Shown: positions 1 through 9,101 of the stretch, piece after piece
Layout: each line of letters begins with the position of its first letter
How positions within the stretch are numbered: position 1 is the first letter of the stretch
Source of the DNA: Denitratimonas sp037478135
GTDB taxonomy: Bacteria > Pseudomonadota > Gammaproteobacteria > Xanthomonadales > Xanthomonadaceae
DNA length: 64,000 nt
Assembly (NCBI RefSeq): GCF_037478135.1
Contig: NZ_JBBHDV010000002.1
Coordinates: 1-64,000, forward strand
Direction of reading: 5' to 3'
Notes under the pieces: generated by a model
Databases searched by the model: none
What the model was told of the DNA's origin: nothing
Seen by the model: the letters and a program-made list of their open reading frames with translations, nothing else
Position numbers and translations under genes: made by a program

Positions 1-46
1 GAAACGCCACCGCTTCCTCACCCCTTTCGAGGTATTCTTTCACCAC

Positions 47-766
47 TCACGCGTTGCACTTCGCGGTTGAATCCGCCCGGGAAAAGTGGGTGCCCGAGGG
101 CTGCCAGCAATAGATGCCACCGCCATCGCCATCGCTGGAGTTGTGGCTGATTTGGCTGTCGTTGTCGATGCGCAGCAGCGACTGTGAGTTGCCGTCATGG
201 GCACTGTCATGGGGAATGAGGACCTTGATGCCGCCGCCGGAAGTGGATGAGGCGTTCTCAATGATGCCGGTGTTTTGCAACTGGACGCTGAGACGACCGA
301 GCTGGCCTTCCATCTTCAGGCCACCATTGCCACGGCGCAGTTCCAGATCGCGCAGCACCACGCGCATCTGGTCGGGTGGTGTGGCGCCTTGCCAGATGTC
401 CAGTACCGGCTGATTGGCGCCATGGGCATCCAGCGTGGTGCGGCCGGATGGCGCCTCCCCTGCATCGCAGCTGTCGAAACCGCCTTGCAGTGTCAGGCTC
501 TTGCCGTACAGGGCGTAGGTGTTGCCCTCGTGGCTGGTGCTGCGGGCGATTCGGATGGTGTCGCCTGGGGCCGCAGCATTGATCGCATCCTGCAGGCTGA
601 AAAAGTCGCAATCGGCCTGTTCGCCGACGGTATGCACCGCGAGCATGGCCTGTGGTGCCGCCCCGGGATCATGCGGGGATCGTGCCTGGCTTGCCGATAC
701 AACGAAAACTGTCGCCAGCAGCAGCCAACTGCTGCAACACCGGGCAGAAAGGACGGGTTGATGCAT
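47..766 (-). CDS. Secreted right-handed beta-helix-like protein
   Basis: A 239-residue protein if started at the ATG at 766; an upstream in-frame start at 802 would add 12 residues in front of an otherwise normal signal peptide. Residues 1-30 are a signal peptide (hydrophobic LLLATVFVVSASQA). The mature part opens with a segment (CDFFSLQDAINAAAPGDTIRIA) typical of the first coil of parallel beta-helix proteins, then shows repeated short strands with Gly-Gly turns (SSTSGGGIKV, SDGDGGGIYC). It is short for a beta-helix protein and stops soon after a GGGIYC coil, so it may be a 3'-truncated relative of longer polymorphic outer-membrane-type proteins. Ligand or enzymatic role unknown. Confidence 0.6.
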   Translation of the reverse strand: MHQPVLSARCCSSWLLLATVFVVSASQARSPHDPGAAPQAMLAVHTVGEQADCDFFSLQDAINAAAPGDTIRIARSTSHEGNTYALYGKSLTLQGGFDSCDAGEAPSGRTTLDAHGANQPVLDIWQGATPPDQMRVVLRDLELRRGNGGLKMEGQLGRLSVQLQNTGIIENASSTSGGGIKVLIPHDSAHDGNSQSLLRIDNDSQISHNSSDGDGGGIYCWQPSGTHFSRADSTAKCNA

Positions 767-918
767 GTCTGACTCCATCGAGGGATGCGAAAGCATCAAC
801 AACCCGAAGCAGTGCGCTTTCCGGACATTTGCCGGCGAGATCCTGTGTGTTCATCGGAGAAGTGCTCGGAAACCTTCGTATGCATGCGTGTGCGGCCGGC
901 GCATTTTTGTCGCGGAAA

Positions 919-951
919 CAAAAAAGGGGCGGCCGAAGCCGCCCCTTTTTC
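919..951 (-). terminator. Rho-independent terminator after norB
   Basis: Hairpin GGGGCGGC-CGAA-GCCGCCCC flanked by an A-run on the left and a T-run on the right, so it can act in both directions. It lies just 3' of norB, the gene it most likely terminates. Confidence 0.85.
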
Positions 952-974
952 GTGTTGGCCTGTGCGTGTTGCAG

Positions 975-3257
975 TCAGGCCGGGTTGTGGTCTTCCTCAA
1001 CCAGTGCGGCAGGGTCGCGCGCGGTGCCTGGTGCCAGCCACAGCGAGGCCACGAAGGCGGCCATCAGCACCGCGCCGGCGGCGAATACCACATCGCCCGG
1101 GGTGCGCAGCCAGACCAGCACGTCGATGATCGGACGATCCATGAACTCGGCCGAGCGGGCGAACCAGTAGCCGTGTTCCATGTTGGCTTCCAGTTGCAGC
1201 ACGCCCATCGGCAGCAGAGTCAGCACCGTCATCAGGACCAGGCCGATGTTGAACGCCCAGAAGGCCGAGCGGATCAGCCCCTCGCGCCAGACCAGGTCCG
1301 GCTTGAGGCCACGCAGGCAGTACAGCATCAGGCCCATGCCCAGCATGCCGTACACGCCGAACAGCGCGGTGTGGCCGTGGGCTGCGGTCAGGTTGGTGCC
1401 CTGCATGAAGTACAGCGCGATCGGCGTGTTGATCAGGAAGCCGAGCAGGCCGGCACCCACCAGGTTCCAGAAGCTGACCGCCAGGAAGAACATGATCGGC
1501 CACTTGTGGCGCGACATCCACGGCGTGGCGCGGCCGTTCTTCCAAGTGTCATAGGCCTCCAGGCCGATCAGCGCCAGCGGCACCACCTCCAGTGCCGAGA
1601 TACTCGCTCCCACCGCGATGATCGCGGTTGTCGTGCCGGAGAAGTACAAATGGTGGAACATGCCCAGCACGCCGCCGGCCATGAACACGATGGTGGCGAA
1701 CAGCACCGCGATGGTGGCCGTCTTGCCGCGCACCAGGCCCAGCTTGACGAAGATGAAGCTGATCACCGCCACCGCGAAGACCTCGAAGAAGCCCTCCACC
1801 CACAGGTGCACGATCCAGAAACGCCAGTAGGTGATGATCGAGATGTGCGAATGCTCGTGCCACATCAGGCCGGCCGCGTACAGCAGGCCGATCGCGATCA
1901 CCGACAGGAACAGCAGCCCGGCAATCGAGGACATTTCGTCCTTGCGCTTGAGTGCCGGCCACAGCGCGCGACCCATCAGCAACAGCCACAGCATCAGGCC
2001 GATGAACAGGTAGATCTGCCAGAAGCGGCCGATGTCGGTGTATTCCCAGCCCTGGTGACCGAACCAGAAGTTCTGCGCCAGGCCGAGCTTGTTCATCACC
2101 GCCATCCACTGGCCGGCGAACGAGCCCACCACGATCAGGATCAGGCTGATGAACAGGAAGTTGACACCCAGGCGCTGGAACTTCGGCTCATGCCCGGAGA
2201 TGGCCGGGGCCAGGTACAGGCCGGTGGCCAGCCAGGCGGTCGCGATCCACAGAATCGCCAGCTGGGTATGCCAGGTACGGGTCAGCGTATAGGGCAGGAT
2301 TTCAGCCAGCGGCAGACCATACGCGGCCTGGCCTTCGACCTGATAGTGGGCCGTGGTCGCGCCCAGCAGGATCTGCACCAGGAACAGGCCCATCACCACC
2401 CAGAAGTACTTGCCGACCGCACGCATCGAAGGCGTGACCCCGATCTTCAGCGACGGGTCGGTCCTGGGTGGAACCAGCGGTTCCTCCTGCGCGTGGAAGG
2501 CCGCGTAGTGCCAGACCAGCAGCGCGATGCCGGCGATCATCAGCAGGATGCTGAACATCGACCACATGAAGCTGCTGGAAGTGGGCGTGTTGCCCACCAG
2601 CGGCTCGTGCGGGAAGTTGTGGGTATAGGTGATGTCACTGCCCGGGCGCTCGGTCACCGTGGCCCACGAGGCCCAGAAGAAGAAGCCCGACATCAGGCGG
2701 CGATGCTCGGCGTCCGGGATCGGGTTCTCGCGCAGCGCGTAGGTTTCACGCAGGTCGGCCATGGCCGGGTTGTCGGAGAAAACGCCGTCGTAGTGCGCCG
2801 ACACCACTTCGATGGCACGGGCGCGTTCATCGGAAATGATGAGCGTGTCGGTCTCGGGATCGTAGGTGTTGGTGCGCAGGCTGGGCCGCACCTGGGTCTG
2901 GAGCCTGGCCTGGTCGTCCTCGGGCAGTTCGTCGTAGTGCTTGCCGTACTGTGCCAGGGCGCGCTCGTCCAGGATCGCAAGCGCTTCCTTGTGCAGCCAT
3001 TCGGCCGACCAGTCCGGTGCCAGCAGCGCGCCGTGGCCCCAGATGGAGCCGATCTGCTGGCCGCCGAAGCTCTGCCAGACCACACGTCCGGTTTCGAGAT
3101 CTTCCTTGGTGAAGACGACCTGACCGCTTTCCGTGACGATTTTCGATGGAAGCGGCGGTGCTTGCTGGTGGATCTCGCGACCCATCCACAACATGATGGC
3201 GAAGGTGACGATCAGCAGGGTCGACAGGCCCCACCACAGTCGTTTGGTCGTATCCAT
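975..3257 (-). CDS. norB: Quinol-dependent nitric oxide reductase (qNOR)
   Basis: Reduces two NO to N2O at the inner membrane with electrons from quinol. At 760 residues it has the long form: an N-terminal membrane helix (about 7-25), a periplasmic cytochrome-c-like domain without a CxxCH haem motif (about 40-225), then a 12-helix haem-copper-oxidase-type core. Putative metal ligands are H330 (RTWHTQLA), H484 and E488/E492 (HLWVEGFFE), H535/H536 (MFHHLYFSG) and H627/H629 (HGHTALFG). No norC is adjacent, consistent with the single-subunit quinol type. The fnr-type regulator lies upstream in the same orientation and a possible FNR box precedes the start. An RBS-like GGAGAG precedes ATG 3257. 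Probable role is NO detoxification; no other denitrification genes are in the window. Confidence 0.95.
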   Translation of the reverse strand: MDTTKRLWWGLSTLLIVTFAIMLWMGREIHQQAPPLPSKIVTESGQVVFTKEDLETGRVVWQSFGGQQIGSIWGHGALLAPDWSAEWLHKEALAILDERALAQYGKHYDELPEDDQARLQTQVRPSLRTNTYDPETDTLIISDERARAIEVVSAHYDGVFSDNPAMADLRETYALRENPIPDAEHRRLMSGFFFWASWATVTERPGSDITYTHNFPHEPLVGNTPTSSSFMWSMFSILLMIAGIALLVWHYAAFHAQEEPLVPPRTDPSLKIGVTPSMRAVGKYFWVVMGLFLVQILLGATTAHYQVEGQAAYGLPLAEILPYTLTRTWHTQLAILWIATAWLATGLYLAPAISGHEPKFQRLGVNFLFISLILIVVGSFAGQWMAVMNKLGLAQNFWFGHQGWEYTDIGRFWQIYLFIGLMLWLLLMGRALWPALKRKDEMSSIAGLLFLSVIAIGLLYAAGLMWHEHSHISIITYWRFWIVHLWVEGFFEVFAVAVISFIFVKLGLVRGKTATIAVLFATIVFMAGGVLGMFHHLYFSGTTTAIIAVGASISALEVVPLALIGLEAYDTWKNGRATPWMSRHKWPIMFFLAVSFWNLVGAGLLGFLINTPIALYFMQGTNLTAAHGHTALFGVYGMLGMGLMLYCLRGLKPDLVWREGLIRSAFWAFNIGLVLMTVLTLLPMGVLQLEANMEHGYWFARSAEFMDRPIIDVLVWLRTPGDVVFAAGAVLMAAFVASLWLAPGTARDPAALVEEDHNPA

Positions 3258-3323
3258 GATCTCTCCTCGGAGACAGATATTGCGTTGGCCGCAGCATCGT
3301 ACCCAGCGGTATCCGGAAACGAA

Positions 3324-3337
3324 CTGACCTGGATCAG
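3324..3337. promoter_or_regulatory. Possible FNR-type operator upstream of norB
   Basis: CTGACCTGGATCAG is an imperfect palindrome with the geometry of the FNR box (TTGAT-N4-ATCAA); seven of the ten half-site bases match. It lies 67-80 bases upstream of the norB start and overlaps the stop codon of the FNR-family gene, a plausible distance for an activator site. Seen by eye only; affinity not established. Confidence 0.4.
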
Positions 3338-4119
3338 CTGCCGCGCAGGATTGTCTTTGCCAGCTGTTGCAGACGTGCCAGGTCCATGATCTGAAGCTCG
3401 CGCCGTTCCACTTTCAGCAGGCCCTCGTCCTGCATCCGGCGCAGCACCCGGCTCACCGTTTCCGGGGCCAGGCGCAGATAGTTGCCGATGTCGCTGCGGG
3501 TCATCGTCAGGGTGAAGCACAGGTGCGGCAGGCGGCGCACGCGGAAGCGTTCGGACAGGCCCAGGATAAAGGCCGCCACGCGCTCGTCGGCACTGAAATC
3601 ACCGGCCAGCAGGCCGGCCTTGCCGATGTCCTGGCTCAGCAGCCGGAACAGTTGCGCCTGCAAACCCGGCATGCGCGTGGCCAGCAGCGCGATCTTCGGG
3701 AACGAGAAGCGGCACAGGTAGGTCGGGCTCAGCGCCACCACATCGCAGGGGTAGTGCTCGGGGTGGATCGCATTCAGGCCGATGATCTCGCCGGGCAGGA
3801 AGAAGCCGAGCACCTGCTCGCGGCCTTCGCTGTCGGTGGTGCAGGTCTTGACCGTGCCGCCACGGATCGCGGCGATGGCCTTGAACGGTTCGCCCTCGCG
3901 GAACACGTATTCGCCTTCGTGGAACGGGCCGACGTGTTCGACCAGACAGTGCAGATCCGCCAGCGCGGATTTGTCATAGCCCTGTTCCAGGCACACCCCG
4001 GAGAACGCGCAGGTGCTGCAGAACTCGTACTCGTCGCCATCGTCGGCGGCCACCGGGTTCGGGGGGCCGGGCTGGATCAGGCGGACGGGCGGATAGGGGC
4101 TGGTCGATCTGCTGGGCAT
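3334..4119 (-). CDS. fnr: FNR/ANR-type oxygen-sensing transcription factor
   Basis: CRP/FNR-family regulator of 261 residues from the ATG at 4119; an upstream alternative at 4266 would add an unconserved Pro/Ala-rich tail. The four cysteines of the oxygen-labile 4Fe-4S cluster are all present: C34-x2-C37-x5-C43 (CSTCAFSGVC) and C136 (TYLCRFSF). Next come the cyclic-nucleotide-binding-like beta-barrel, the dimer helix (FRLLSQDIGK) and a C-terminal helix-turn-helix (TRSDIGNYLRLAPETVSRVL). Predicted to switch on anaerobic genes when the cluster is intact. The neighbouring norB, same strand and downstream, is the obvious target. Confidence 0.93.
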   Translation of the reverse strand: MPSRSTSPYPPVRLIQPGPPNPVAADDGDEYEFCSTCAFSGVCLEQGYDKSALADLHCLVEHVGPFHEGEYVFREGEPFKAIAAIRGGTVKTCTTDSEGREQVLGFFLPGEIIGLNAIHPEHYPCDVVALSPTYLCRFSFPKIALLATRMPGLQAQLFRLLSQDIGKAGLLAGDFSADERVAAFILGLSERFRVRRLPHLCFTLTMTRSDIGNYLRLAPETVSRVLRRMQDEGLLKVERRELQIMDLARLQQLAKTILRGS

Positions 4120-4380
4120 TGGTCCCGCACGGGCAAGTGATGGCGCCGGCCATGATACGCCAGCCGGACCTCCCTGTTCAGCGTGGATTTGGGAAAGGTG
4201 CCCTGCCTGCGTCGGCATGGCTGCGGCGGGCGGTGCCCGATGTGACAGGAGTGCGACCGTGGTCATGCCGTTGTCGCGGACCGCGCCGGATCAGGCGGCG
4301 GAGGCGTGTTCGCGGTCGGGCTGCGCAGCCGGCTCTTGCCGCAGACAACCAGCACGTTGTGCGTCGTGGGTTTCATATGG

Positions 4381-4656
4381 CTATCCGAACAATCCGGAAA
4401 TCGCGCCGACGATGCACTCGATGATCGCCATCACGCCATCCACCAGCGCCTCGACCAGGCCCGTCAGCATCTCCACGATGCCCACGCCACCGATCACCAC
4501 CGGCACAGCCACCGATGCGATGGCCAGCGCCGCCATCGCCATCGCACCGGAATGGAATCCGGCAACGAGCACGAAGATGACCGCCGCGATCAGCGCCGTC
4601 GCGCAGAGGGCGTTGAACAGGCGCAGGGCGGGGGAGCGCTTGGGTTTGTCTTCCAT
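4381..4656 (-). CDS. Small hydrophobic membrane protein, unknown
   Basis: A 91-residue protein starting MEDKPKRSPALRLFN: a basic N-terminus followed by about 65 residues that are almost entirely hydrophobic or small (FNALCATALIAAVIFVLVAG, then Ala/Val/Gly-rich segments) and a final ELVDGVMAIIEC-like helix. At least two membrane segments are likely. Start ATG at 4656 was chosen because an upstream extension to 4911 is rich in Arg/Pro and looks non-coding. Not recognised as a named family; no neighbour suggests a function. Confidence 0.5.
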   Translation of the reverse strand: MEDKPKRSPALRLFNALCATALIAAVIFVLVAGFHSGAMAMAALAIASVAVPVVIGGVGIVEMLTGLVEALVDGVMAIIECIVGAISGLFG

Positions 4657-4769
4657 GTCCTGAACTAACTCGGGATGCTGACCGTCGCATGGTATCGCGC
4701 CGCCGAGCCTCCGGATGACGGAGCTCGTCAGGCTCACACCGATCTGTGCGGACTTCGCAGCAAACCATG

Positions 4770-4838
4770 TAGCCCGGGTAAGCACCGCGCACCCGGGTGT
4801 GGCTTTCCCGGTGATTTTCGGCCCCGGGTGCGGCCTTT
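4770..4838. repeat. Dispersed AGCCCGGGTAAG palindromic element, copy 1
   Basis: The sequence TAGCCCGGGTAAG, followed by CGCACCCGGG and then CCCCGGGTGCGGCC, can fold into CCCGGG-based stems. A related pair lies at 44502-44627. This looks like a dispersed intergenic repeat; mobility is unknown. Confidence 0.5.
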
Positions 4839-4926
4839 GGCCTTGTCCGGGATGCTCGGTTGGATGTGCGCAGTCGGGATTTTCATCGAGTGACGAGGCA
4901 CGGGTGCGCAAGCCCCGCTATTGTGC

Positions 4927-6231
4927 TCACTTCTTGCCGAACAACCGTGCCAGGCGGCTGCGGGTCGCTTCGCCGCCCTGGGCCGGCGGTGTCGGTGGAA
5001 TGCCTTGCAGGCGCTGGCGCGGGATGTACTCGATGCGGCCGATGGCGTGGTAGGCGTTGACGATGTCGAAGACTTCTTCCATCCGTGCGCCGCTGGCGCG
5101 GGCGATTTCGTGCAGCGGCATCGGCGTGGCCATCAGGGCGGCGATGCGCCCGTGCGAGCGCAGTTCGGTGGCGGCGACCAGGGCATTGCGGATGCTGTAG
5201 CTGCCGCCCGGGTCCAGGCGCGAATCCAGCCGCCCGCGCGAGGTGGCCAGTGCGAGCAGCCATTGCAGTTCGTCGAACGAGCGCGGGATCTGGCTGTCAC
5301 GCACGCGTTGCAGTTCGCTGCCGACGATCGAGCCGGTGCGCAAGTGCTCCGCCGGGGCTTCGGCGTAGGGCAGCAGTTCGTGCAGCTGGGCGCGGGAATA
5401 GTAACGGCGCAGTTTCGGGTCCAGCACCAGTTCCGGCAGGCCTTCGCCATTGATCCGGGTGGGGCTGAGGATGGCGCCACTTTTCAGCAGTTCGGCCAAG
5501 TGCGCGGTGGCGGTGCGCTCTTGGGCCGGCTTGCTGGCACGCACGAGCGGGGTGCGCGAGATCGGTGCCACATCCAGCGGAGTGATGCCGATCAGATTGG
5601 CGTCGTAGCTGCGGTCCTCGCGCCGCAGTGTGCTGCGTGCGGTGTCGCCGCCCTGGCGCGCATCCAGTGTGGTGTCCTCGTCCACCAGTGGCGTCGGCGG
5701 TTCGGGCTCAATCAGCGGGTCGCCGTGGATCAGCAGATCGAGTGCGTCCAGACCGCTGTCTGAAGCAGGTGGCGGCGCCGGCGGCGGCAGTTCCTGTTCG
5801 TGTTGCGGCTGGTCCCAATGTGTGTCCGGGCTGGTGCTGCCCTGCGGCACCAGGTCGCCCAGTTCGGCATTGTAGAAATCCGCATCGATACTGCTGACCA
5901 CGCGGGCGTCTTCGCGCATCTGGCCGGCGGCGTTCAGCACCGCGACCAGTTGATCCATGCGCAGCGGGCGGCGCAGCACCATGCCGTGAACCACGACGCT
6001 GCCTTCATCGGCAAGGATCGCGAATGGAATGCCGGCAGCCTGGCAACGGGCCGGCAGGGTGCGGGTGGCGATGTCGTCGCCCGGTTCGATGATGACCAGA
6101 TCCGCTTCCTCGCCCTCGCGCAGTTGCCAGCGGTGCTGCAGCTGGCGGCCAGCCATACGCATCAGCAGGCGGACGTGCGCGGTGGTTTCCTCGGACGCGC
6201 CAACGATGGACAGGGTGCGGGGCGAGGACAT
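4927..6231 (-). CDS. Receiver-like two-domain protein of unknown function
   Basis: A 434-residue protein from the ATG at 6231 (MSSPRTLSIVGA); a start at 6327 is possible. Residues 1-110 read like a degenerate receiver or Rossmann-type domain (LSIVGASEETTAHVRLLMR, ADLVIIEPGDD, FAILADEG, then LRRPLRMDQLVAVLN, reminiscent of the KPxxxxxL end of receiver domains). There is no clear phospho-acceptor Asp in the usual place. A low-complexity acidic/Pro linker (about 130-215) follows. The C-terminal domain (about 240-400) contains RRYYSRAQLHELLP and ends with a helical segment (PMPLHEIARASGARMEEVFD) resembling a winged-helix. No convincing family name; possibly a regulator. Monocistronic, with its own intergenic regions. 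Confidence 0.6.
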   Translation of the reverse strand: MSSPRTLSIVGASEETTAHVRLLMRMAGRQLQHRWQLREGEEADLVIIEPGDDIATRTLPARCQAAGIPFAILADEGSVVVHGMVLRRPLRMDQLVAVLNAAGQMREDARVVSSIDADFYNAELGDLVPQGSTSPDTHWDQPQHEQELPPPAPPPASDSGLDALDLLIHGDPLIEPEPPTPLVDEDTTLDARQGGDTARSTLRREDRSYDANLIGITPLDVAPISRTPLVRASKPAQERTATAHLAELLKSGAILSPTRINGEGLPELVLDPKLRRYYSRAQLHELLPYAEAPAEHLRTGSIVGSELQRVRDSQIPRSFDELQWLLALATSRGRLDSRLDPGGSYSIRNALVAATELRSHGRIAALMATPMPLHEIARASGARMEEVFDIVNAYHAIGRIEYIPRQRLQGIPPTPPAQGGEATRSRLARLFGKK

Positions 6232-6447
6232 GCTTCCGGGCTCGGTCTGCGTGGCGAAGGGGCACAAGAGCATACGGCAAATCTCCGCAGGTTCTGGTCC
6301 TGGCGGGGATTTTTCACAATCGCGCACAATTGCCGTGATCCGGGAGGCCGCTGCCGGCTAACGCGGACATCGGCCGGCCTGATAACCTTCCGCGCCACGC
6401 CACCGTGGCGTTGATGACAGAACATGACAAGGGGAGCGCAGGAACCG

Positions 6448-7350
6448 ATGGCCAGAGCACGCAGGAAACCACAGGCAAAGACCGCCGCCACTGCGGTAAA
6501 ACGGCCCCGGTTGGCGCCGGATCGGCCGATCCTGGTGCTGGCGATCCTGGGCGTGCTGCTGACCGCCTATCTATTGTTCGTGAACATGTCCGCCGGCGGT
6601 GCGGCGTTCTGTGCCGAAGGTTCGTCCTGCGAGATCGTGCAGGAGAGCCGCTGGTCGACGCTGTTTGGTCTGCCGGTCGCGCTGTGGGGATTGGGCCTGT
6701 ACGCGCTGATCGCGCTGGTGTCCGTCACCGGCAATCATGCTGCGGCGCGCTGGCGCCGGCTCTGGACGCTGTCGCTGATCGGCCTGCTGATCAGTGTTTA
6801 CCTGACGATCGTGGCCGCCGTCGGGCTGGGTGCGTTCTGCCTGTGGTGCACCATTTCGCTGCTGCTGATCACAGCAATCTTCGTGCTGGCCACGCTGCGT
6901 CGCCCGGCGCAGGGGCCCAATGGCGGCTGGCCGCGCTGGATCGGGCTGCATGCGATGACGTTGTTGCCGGCCTTGCTGCTGATCGCCGCGGCGCAGGCCG
7001 GTTGGCTTTCACCGCCGGCCGATCCGCGCCTGGATGCGCTGGCGGTGCATCTGAGCGAGCGCAGCGATGCCAAGTATTACGGTGCGTTCTGGTGCCCGAA
7101 CTGCCTCAAGCAGCGGCGCATGTTCGGACGTTCGGCCGACAAGCTGCCATACGTGGAATGCAGCCCGAACGGGCGCAACGGCGCGATCGCGTTCGAATGC
7201 GCCTCGCAGGGCATCGACAGTTTCCCGACCTGGATCATTCGCGGGCAGCGCTACAACGGCATGCTGACGCCGGAAGAGCTGGCGCGGCATTCGCGTTTCG
7301 CGTGGAATGCGCCGATCTGGACCGGCGGCGCGGCCGAACAGGACAAGTGA
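6448..7350 (+). CDS. VKOR-family disulfide-forming membrane protein with thioredoxin-like tail
   Basis: Vitamin K epoxide reductase-like protein fused to a thioredoxin-like domain, an alternative to DsbB plus DsbA for making disulfides in the periplasm with quinone as oxidant. About 300 residues. Four or five membrane helices fill residues 30-195, with the loop cysteines of the VKOR domain (FCAEGSSCEIV) and the quinone-side CxxC (FCLWC). The C-terminal domain has the thioredoxin-type CxxC (FWCPNC) and a cis-Pro-like IDSFPTWII. Start ATG 6448 follows GCAGGAACCG; the in-frame ATG at 6424 would add eight residues. Followed by dgkA on the same strand. Confidence 0.9.
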   Translation: MARARRKPQAKTAATAVKRPRLAPDRPILVLAILGVLLTAYLLFVNMSAGGAAFCAEGSSCEIVQESRWSTLFGLPVALWGLGLYALIALVSVTGNHAAARWRRLWTLSLIGLLISVYLTIVAAVGLGAFCLWCTISLLLITAIFVLATLRRPAQGPNGGWPRWIGLHAMTLLPALLLIAAAQAGWLSPPADPRLDALAVHLSERSDAKYYGAFWCPNCLKQRRMFGRSADKLPYVECSPNGRNGAIAFECASQGIDSFPTWIIRGQRYNGMLTPEELARHSRFAWNAPIWTGGAAEQDK

Positions 7351-7424
7351 TGGCAGGCTGGACCGGGTGATGGGCCGCATGAATGAGATGATTGCGCGTG
7401 CCGGCTCCGGCCTGCGGTGGCGTC

Positions 7425-7811
7425 ATGGCTGACGGGCCGAAGGCCGGCTTCCTGCGCGGCCCGACGCAGGTGCTGCGGGCGCTGCGCTGGTCATGGCAGG
7501 GGCTGGTCGCCTGCTGGCGGTTGGAGTCCTCGTTCCGGCTCGAATGCATGCTGTTCGCGGTGCTGGCGCCGCTGGGTGTCTGGCTGGGCCAGGATGCGGT
7601 CGAGCGCGTGCTGCTGGTGTCCTGCCTGTTGGCGGTGCTCGGTGCCGAGGTGTTGAACTCGGCGCTGGAGGCGGCGGTGGACCGCTTCGGGCCGGAGCGT
7701 CACGAGCTGATCGGCCGCGCCAAGGACATGGGCTCGGCGGCGGTGTTCGTGTTCATGATGAACGTGCTGCTGGTCTGGGGTCTGCTGCTGTTGCCACGGC
7801 TGTGGGCCTGA
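7425..7811 (+). CDS. dgkA: Diacylglycerol kinase
   Basis: Small integral-membrane diacylglycerol kinase (128 residues) that recycles diacylglycerol to phosphatidate. Three membrane helices are visible, and the signature (EVLNSALEAAVDRFGPERHE, then AKDMGSAAV) is intact, including the catalytic Glu and the conserved Asn. The family is usually about 120 residues. The ATG at 7425 was chosen; an upstream TTG would add an unconserved stretch. Confidence 0.93.
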   Translation: MADGPKAGFLRGPTQVLRALRWSWQGLVACWRLESSFRLECMLFAVLAPLGVWLGQDAVERVLLVSCLLAVLGAEVLNSALEAAVDRFGPERHELIGRAKDMGSAAVFVFMMNVLLVWGLLLLPRLWA

Positions 7812-7900
7812 TGCACCGGGTCTGAGAGCATATCCGGCGTGAGTGCCGGTTTTTTCACGCGGGTGCCGACCGGCATCTGCGGTTTCTTCAAGGATTTTCC

Positions 7901-9100
7901 ATGACTGATGCATCGCTTCCCGTCCTGCTGCTCAACCGCGGTGGGGATCGCCGCCTGCGCGCCGGCCATAGCTGGGTTTTCAGCAACGAGATCGACGTGG
8001 CGCGCACGCCGTTGACCGGCTTTGCCGCCGGCGATCCGGTGATCATCGCCGAGGCCGGCGGGCGCCAGATCGGCAGTGGTTACGTCAACCCGTCCACGCT
8101 GATCGCCGCGCGCGTGGTGGACCGCAGCGGGCATGCGCTGGACCGTTCGCTGTTCGTGCACCGCTTGAACGTGGCGCTGGCGCTGCGCGAAAAATTGTAC
8201 GAGGCGCCGTTCTACCGCCTGGTGTTCGGTGAATCCGACGGGCTGCCCGGCCTGGTTCTGGATCGCTTCGGCGATGTGCTCGTGGGCCAGATCGGCACTG
8301 CCGGCATGGAGCGCCTGCGCGGCGAGATCGAGGCCGCGATCGAGAAGGTGCTCAAGCCTTCCGCGCTGATCTGGAAGAACGACAGCCAGGCGCGTGAGCT
8401 GGAATCGCTGGATCGCCATGTCCAGGTGGCGCTGGGCGAACACGCTGGCCCGCTGACGGTGGAAGAAGGCGGTTTCCACTTCGAAGTGGATCCGCTGGAA
8501 GGGCAGAAGACCGGCTGGTTCTACGACCAGCGCGCCAACCGTGATCGCCTGGCGCCGTATGTGCGCGGCGCGCGGGTGCTGGATCTGTTTTCCTACGTAG
8601 GCGCCTGGGGCATCCGTGCGGCCGGATTTGGCGCCAGTCAGGTCACCTGCGTGGACAGTTCGGCGCGCGCGGTGGAAGCCACATCGAACAATGCCGCGCT
8701 CAACGGCATGGCCGAGAAGGTCGAAGCGGTGCGCGCCGATGCTTTCGAGTTCCTGAAGCAGGCACGCGCCGAGCGCCGCCGCTGGGATGTGGTGATCGTG
8801 GATCCGCCGGCTTTCATCAAGCGCCGCAAGGATTTCAAGGAAGGTTCCGTGGCGTATCGCCGCATCAACGAAATGGCGATGCAGGTGCTGGAACGCGACG
8901 GCCTGCTGGTCAGTTGTTCGTGCAGCCAGCACATGCAGCGCGATACCCTGCTGGACGCGATCAACGCCGGTGCCCGCCATCTGGACCGCCAGGCGCAGGT
9001 GCTGGAACGCCTGCAGCAGGGCCCCGACCATCCGGTGCAGGCGGCGATCCCGGAAAGCGATTACCTGAAGGGCTTCATCTGCCGCATCCTGCCGAGCTGA
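7901..9100 (+). CDS. rlmI: 23S rRNA (cytosine1962-C5)-methyltransferase RlmI-like
   Basis: SAM-dependent RNA methyltransferase of 399 residues. Residues 1-80 form a PUA domain (LNRGGDRRLRAGHSWVFSNEI). The methyltransferase core carries KTGWFYDQRANR, motif I (VLDLFSYVGAWGI), VTCVDSS, the catalytic VDPPAFIK, and the second cysteine segment (LLVSCSCSQHM). Full length for the family. It ends one base before the lgt ATG, suggesting co-transcription with the lgt-thyA-folA run. Confidence 0.93.
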   Translation: MTDASLPVLLLNRGGDRRLRAGHSWVFSNEIDVARTPLTGFAAGDPVIIAEAGGRQIGSGYVNPSTLIAARVVDRSGHALDRSLFVHRLNVALALREKLYEAPFYRLVFGESDGLPGLVLDRFGDVLVGQIGTAGMERLRGEIEAAIEKVLKPSALIWKNDSQARELESLDRHVQVALGEHAGPLTVEEGGFHFEVDPLEGQKTGWFYDQRANRDRLAPYVRGARVLDLFSYVGAWGIRAAGFGASQVTCVDSSARAVEATSNNAALNGMAEKVEAVRADAFEFLKQARAERRRWDVVIVDPPAFIKRRKDFKEGSVAYRRINEMAMQVLERDGLLVSCSCSQHMQRDTLLDAINAGARHLDRQAQVLERLQQGPDHPVQAAIPESDYLKGFICRILPS

Positions 9101-9101
9101 C

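Noticed and set aside
765..3389. An 874-codon open frame on the plus strand opposite norB
   Set aside because: Composition is Gln/Arg/His-rich low complexity, it is exactly antisense to a strongly conserved gene, and such frames are common in GC-rich DNA.
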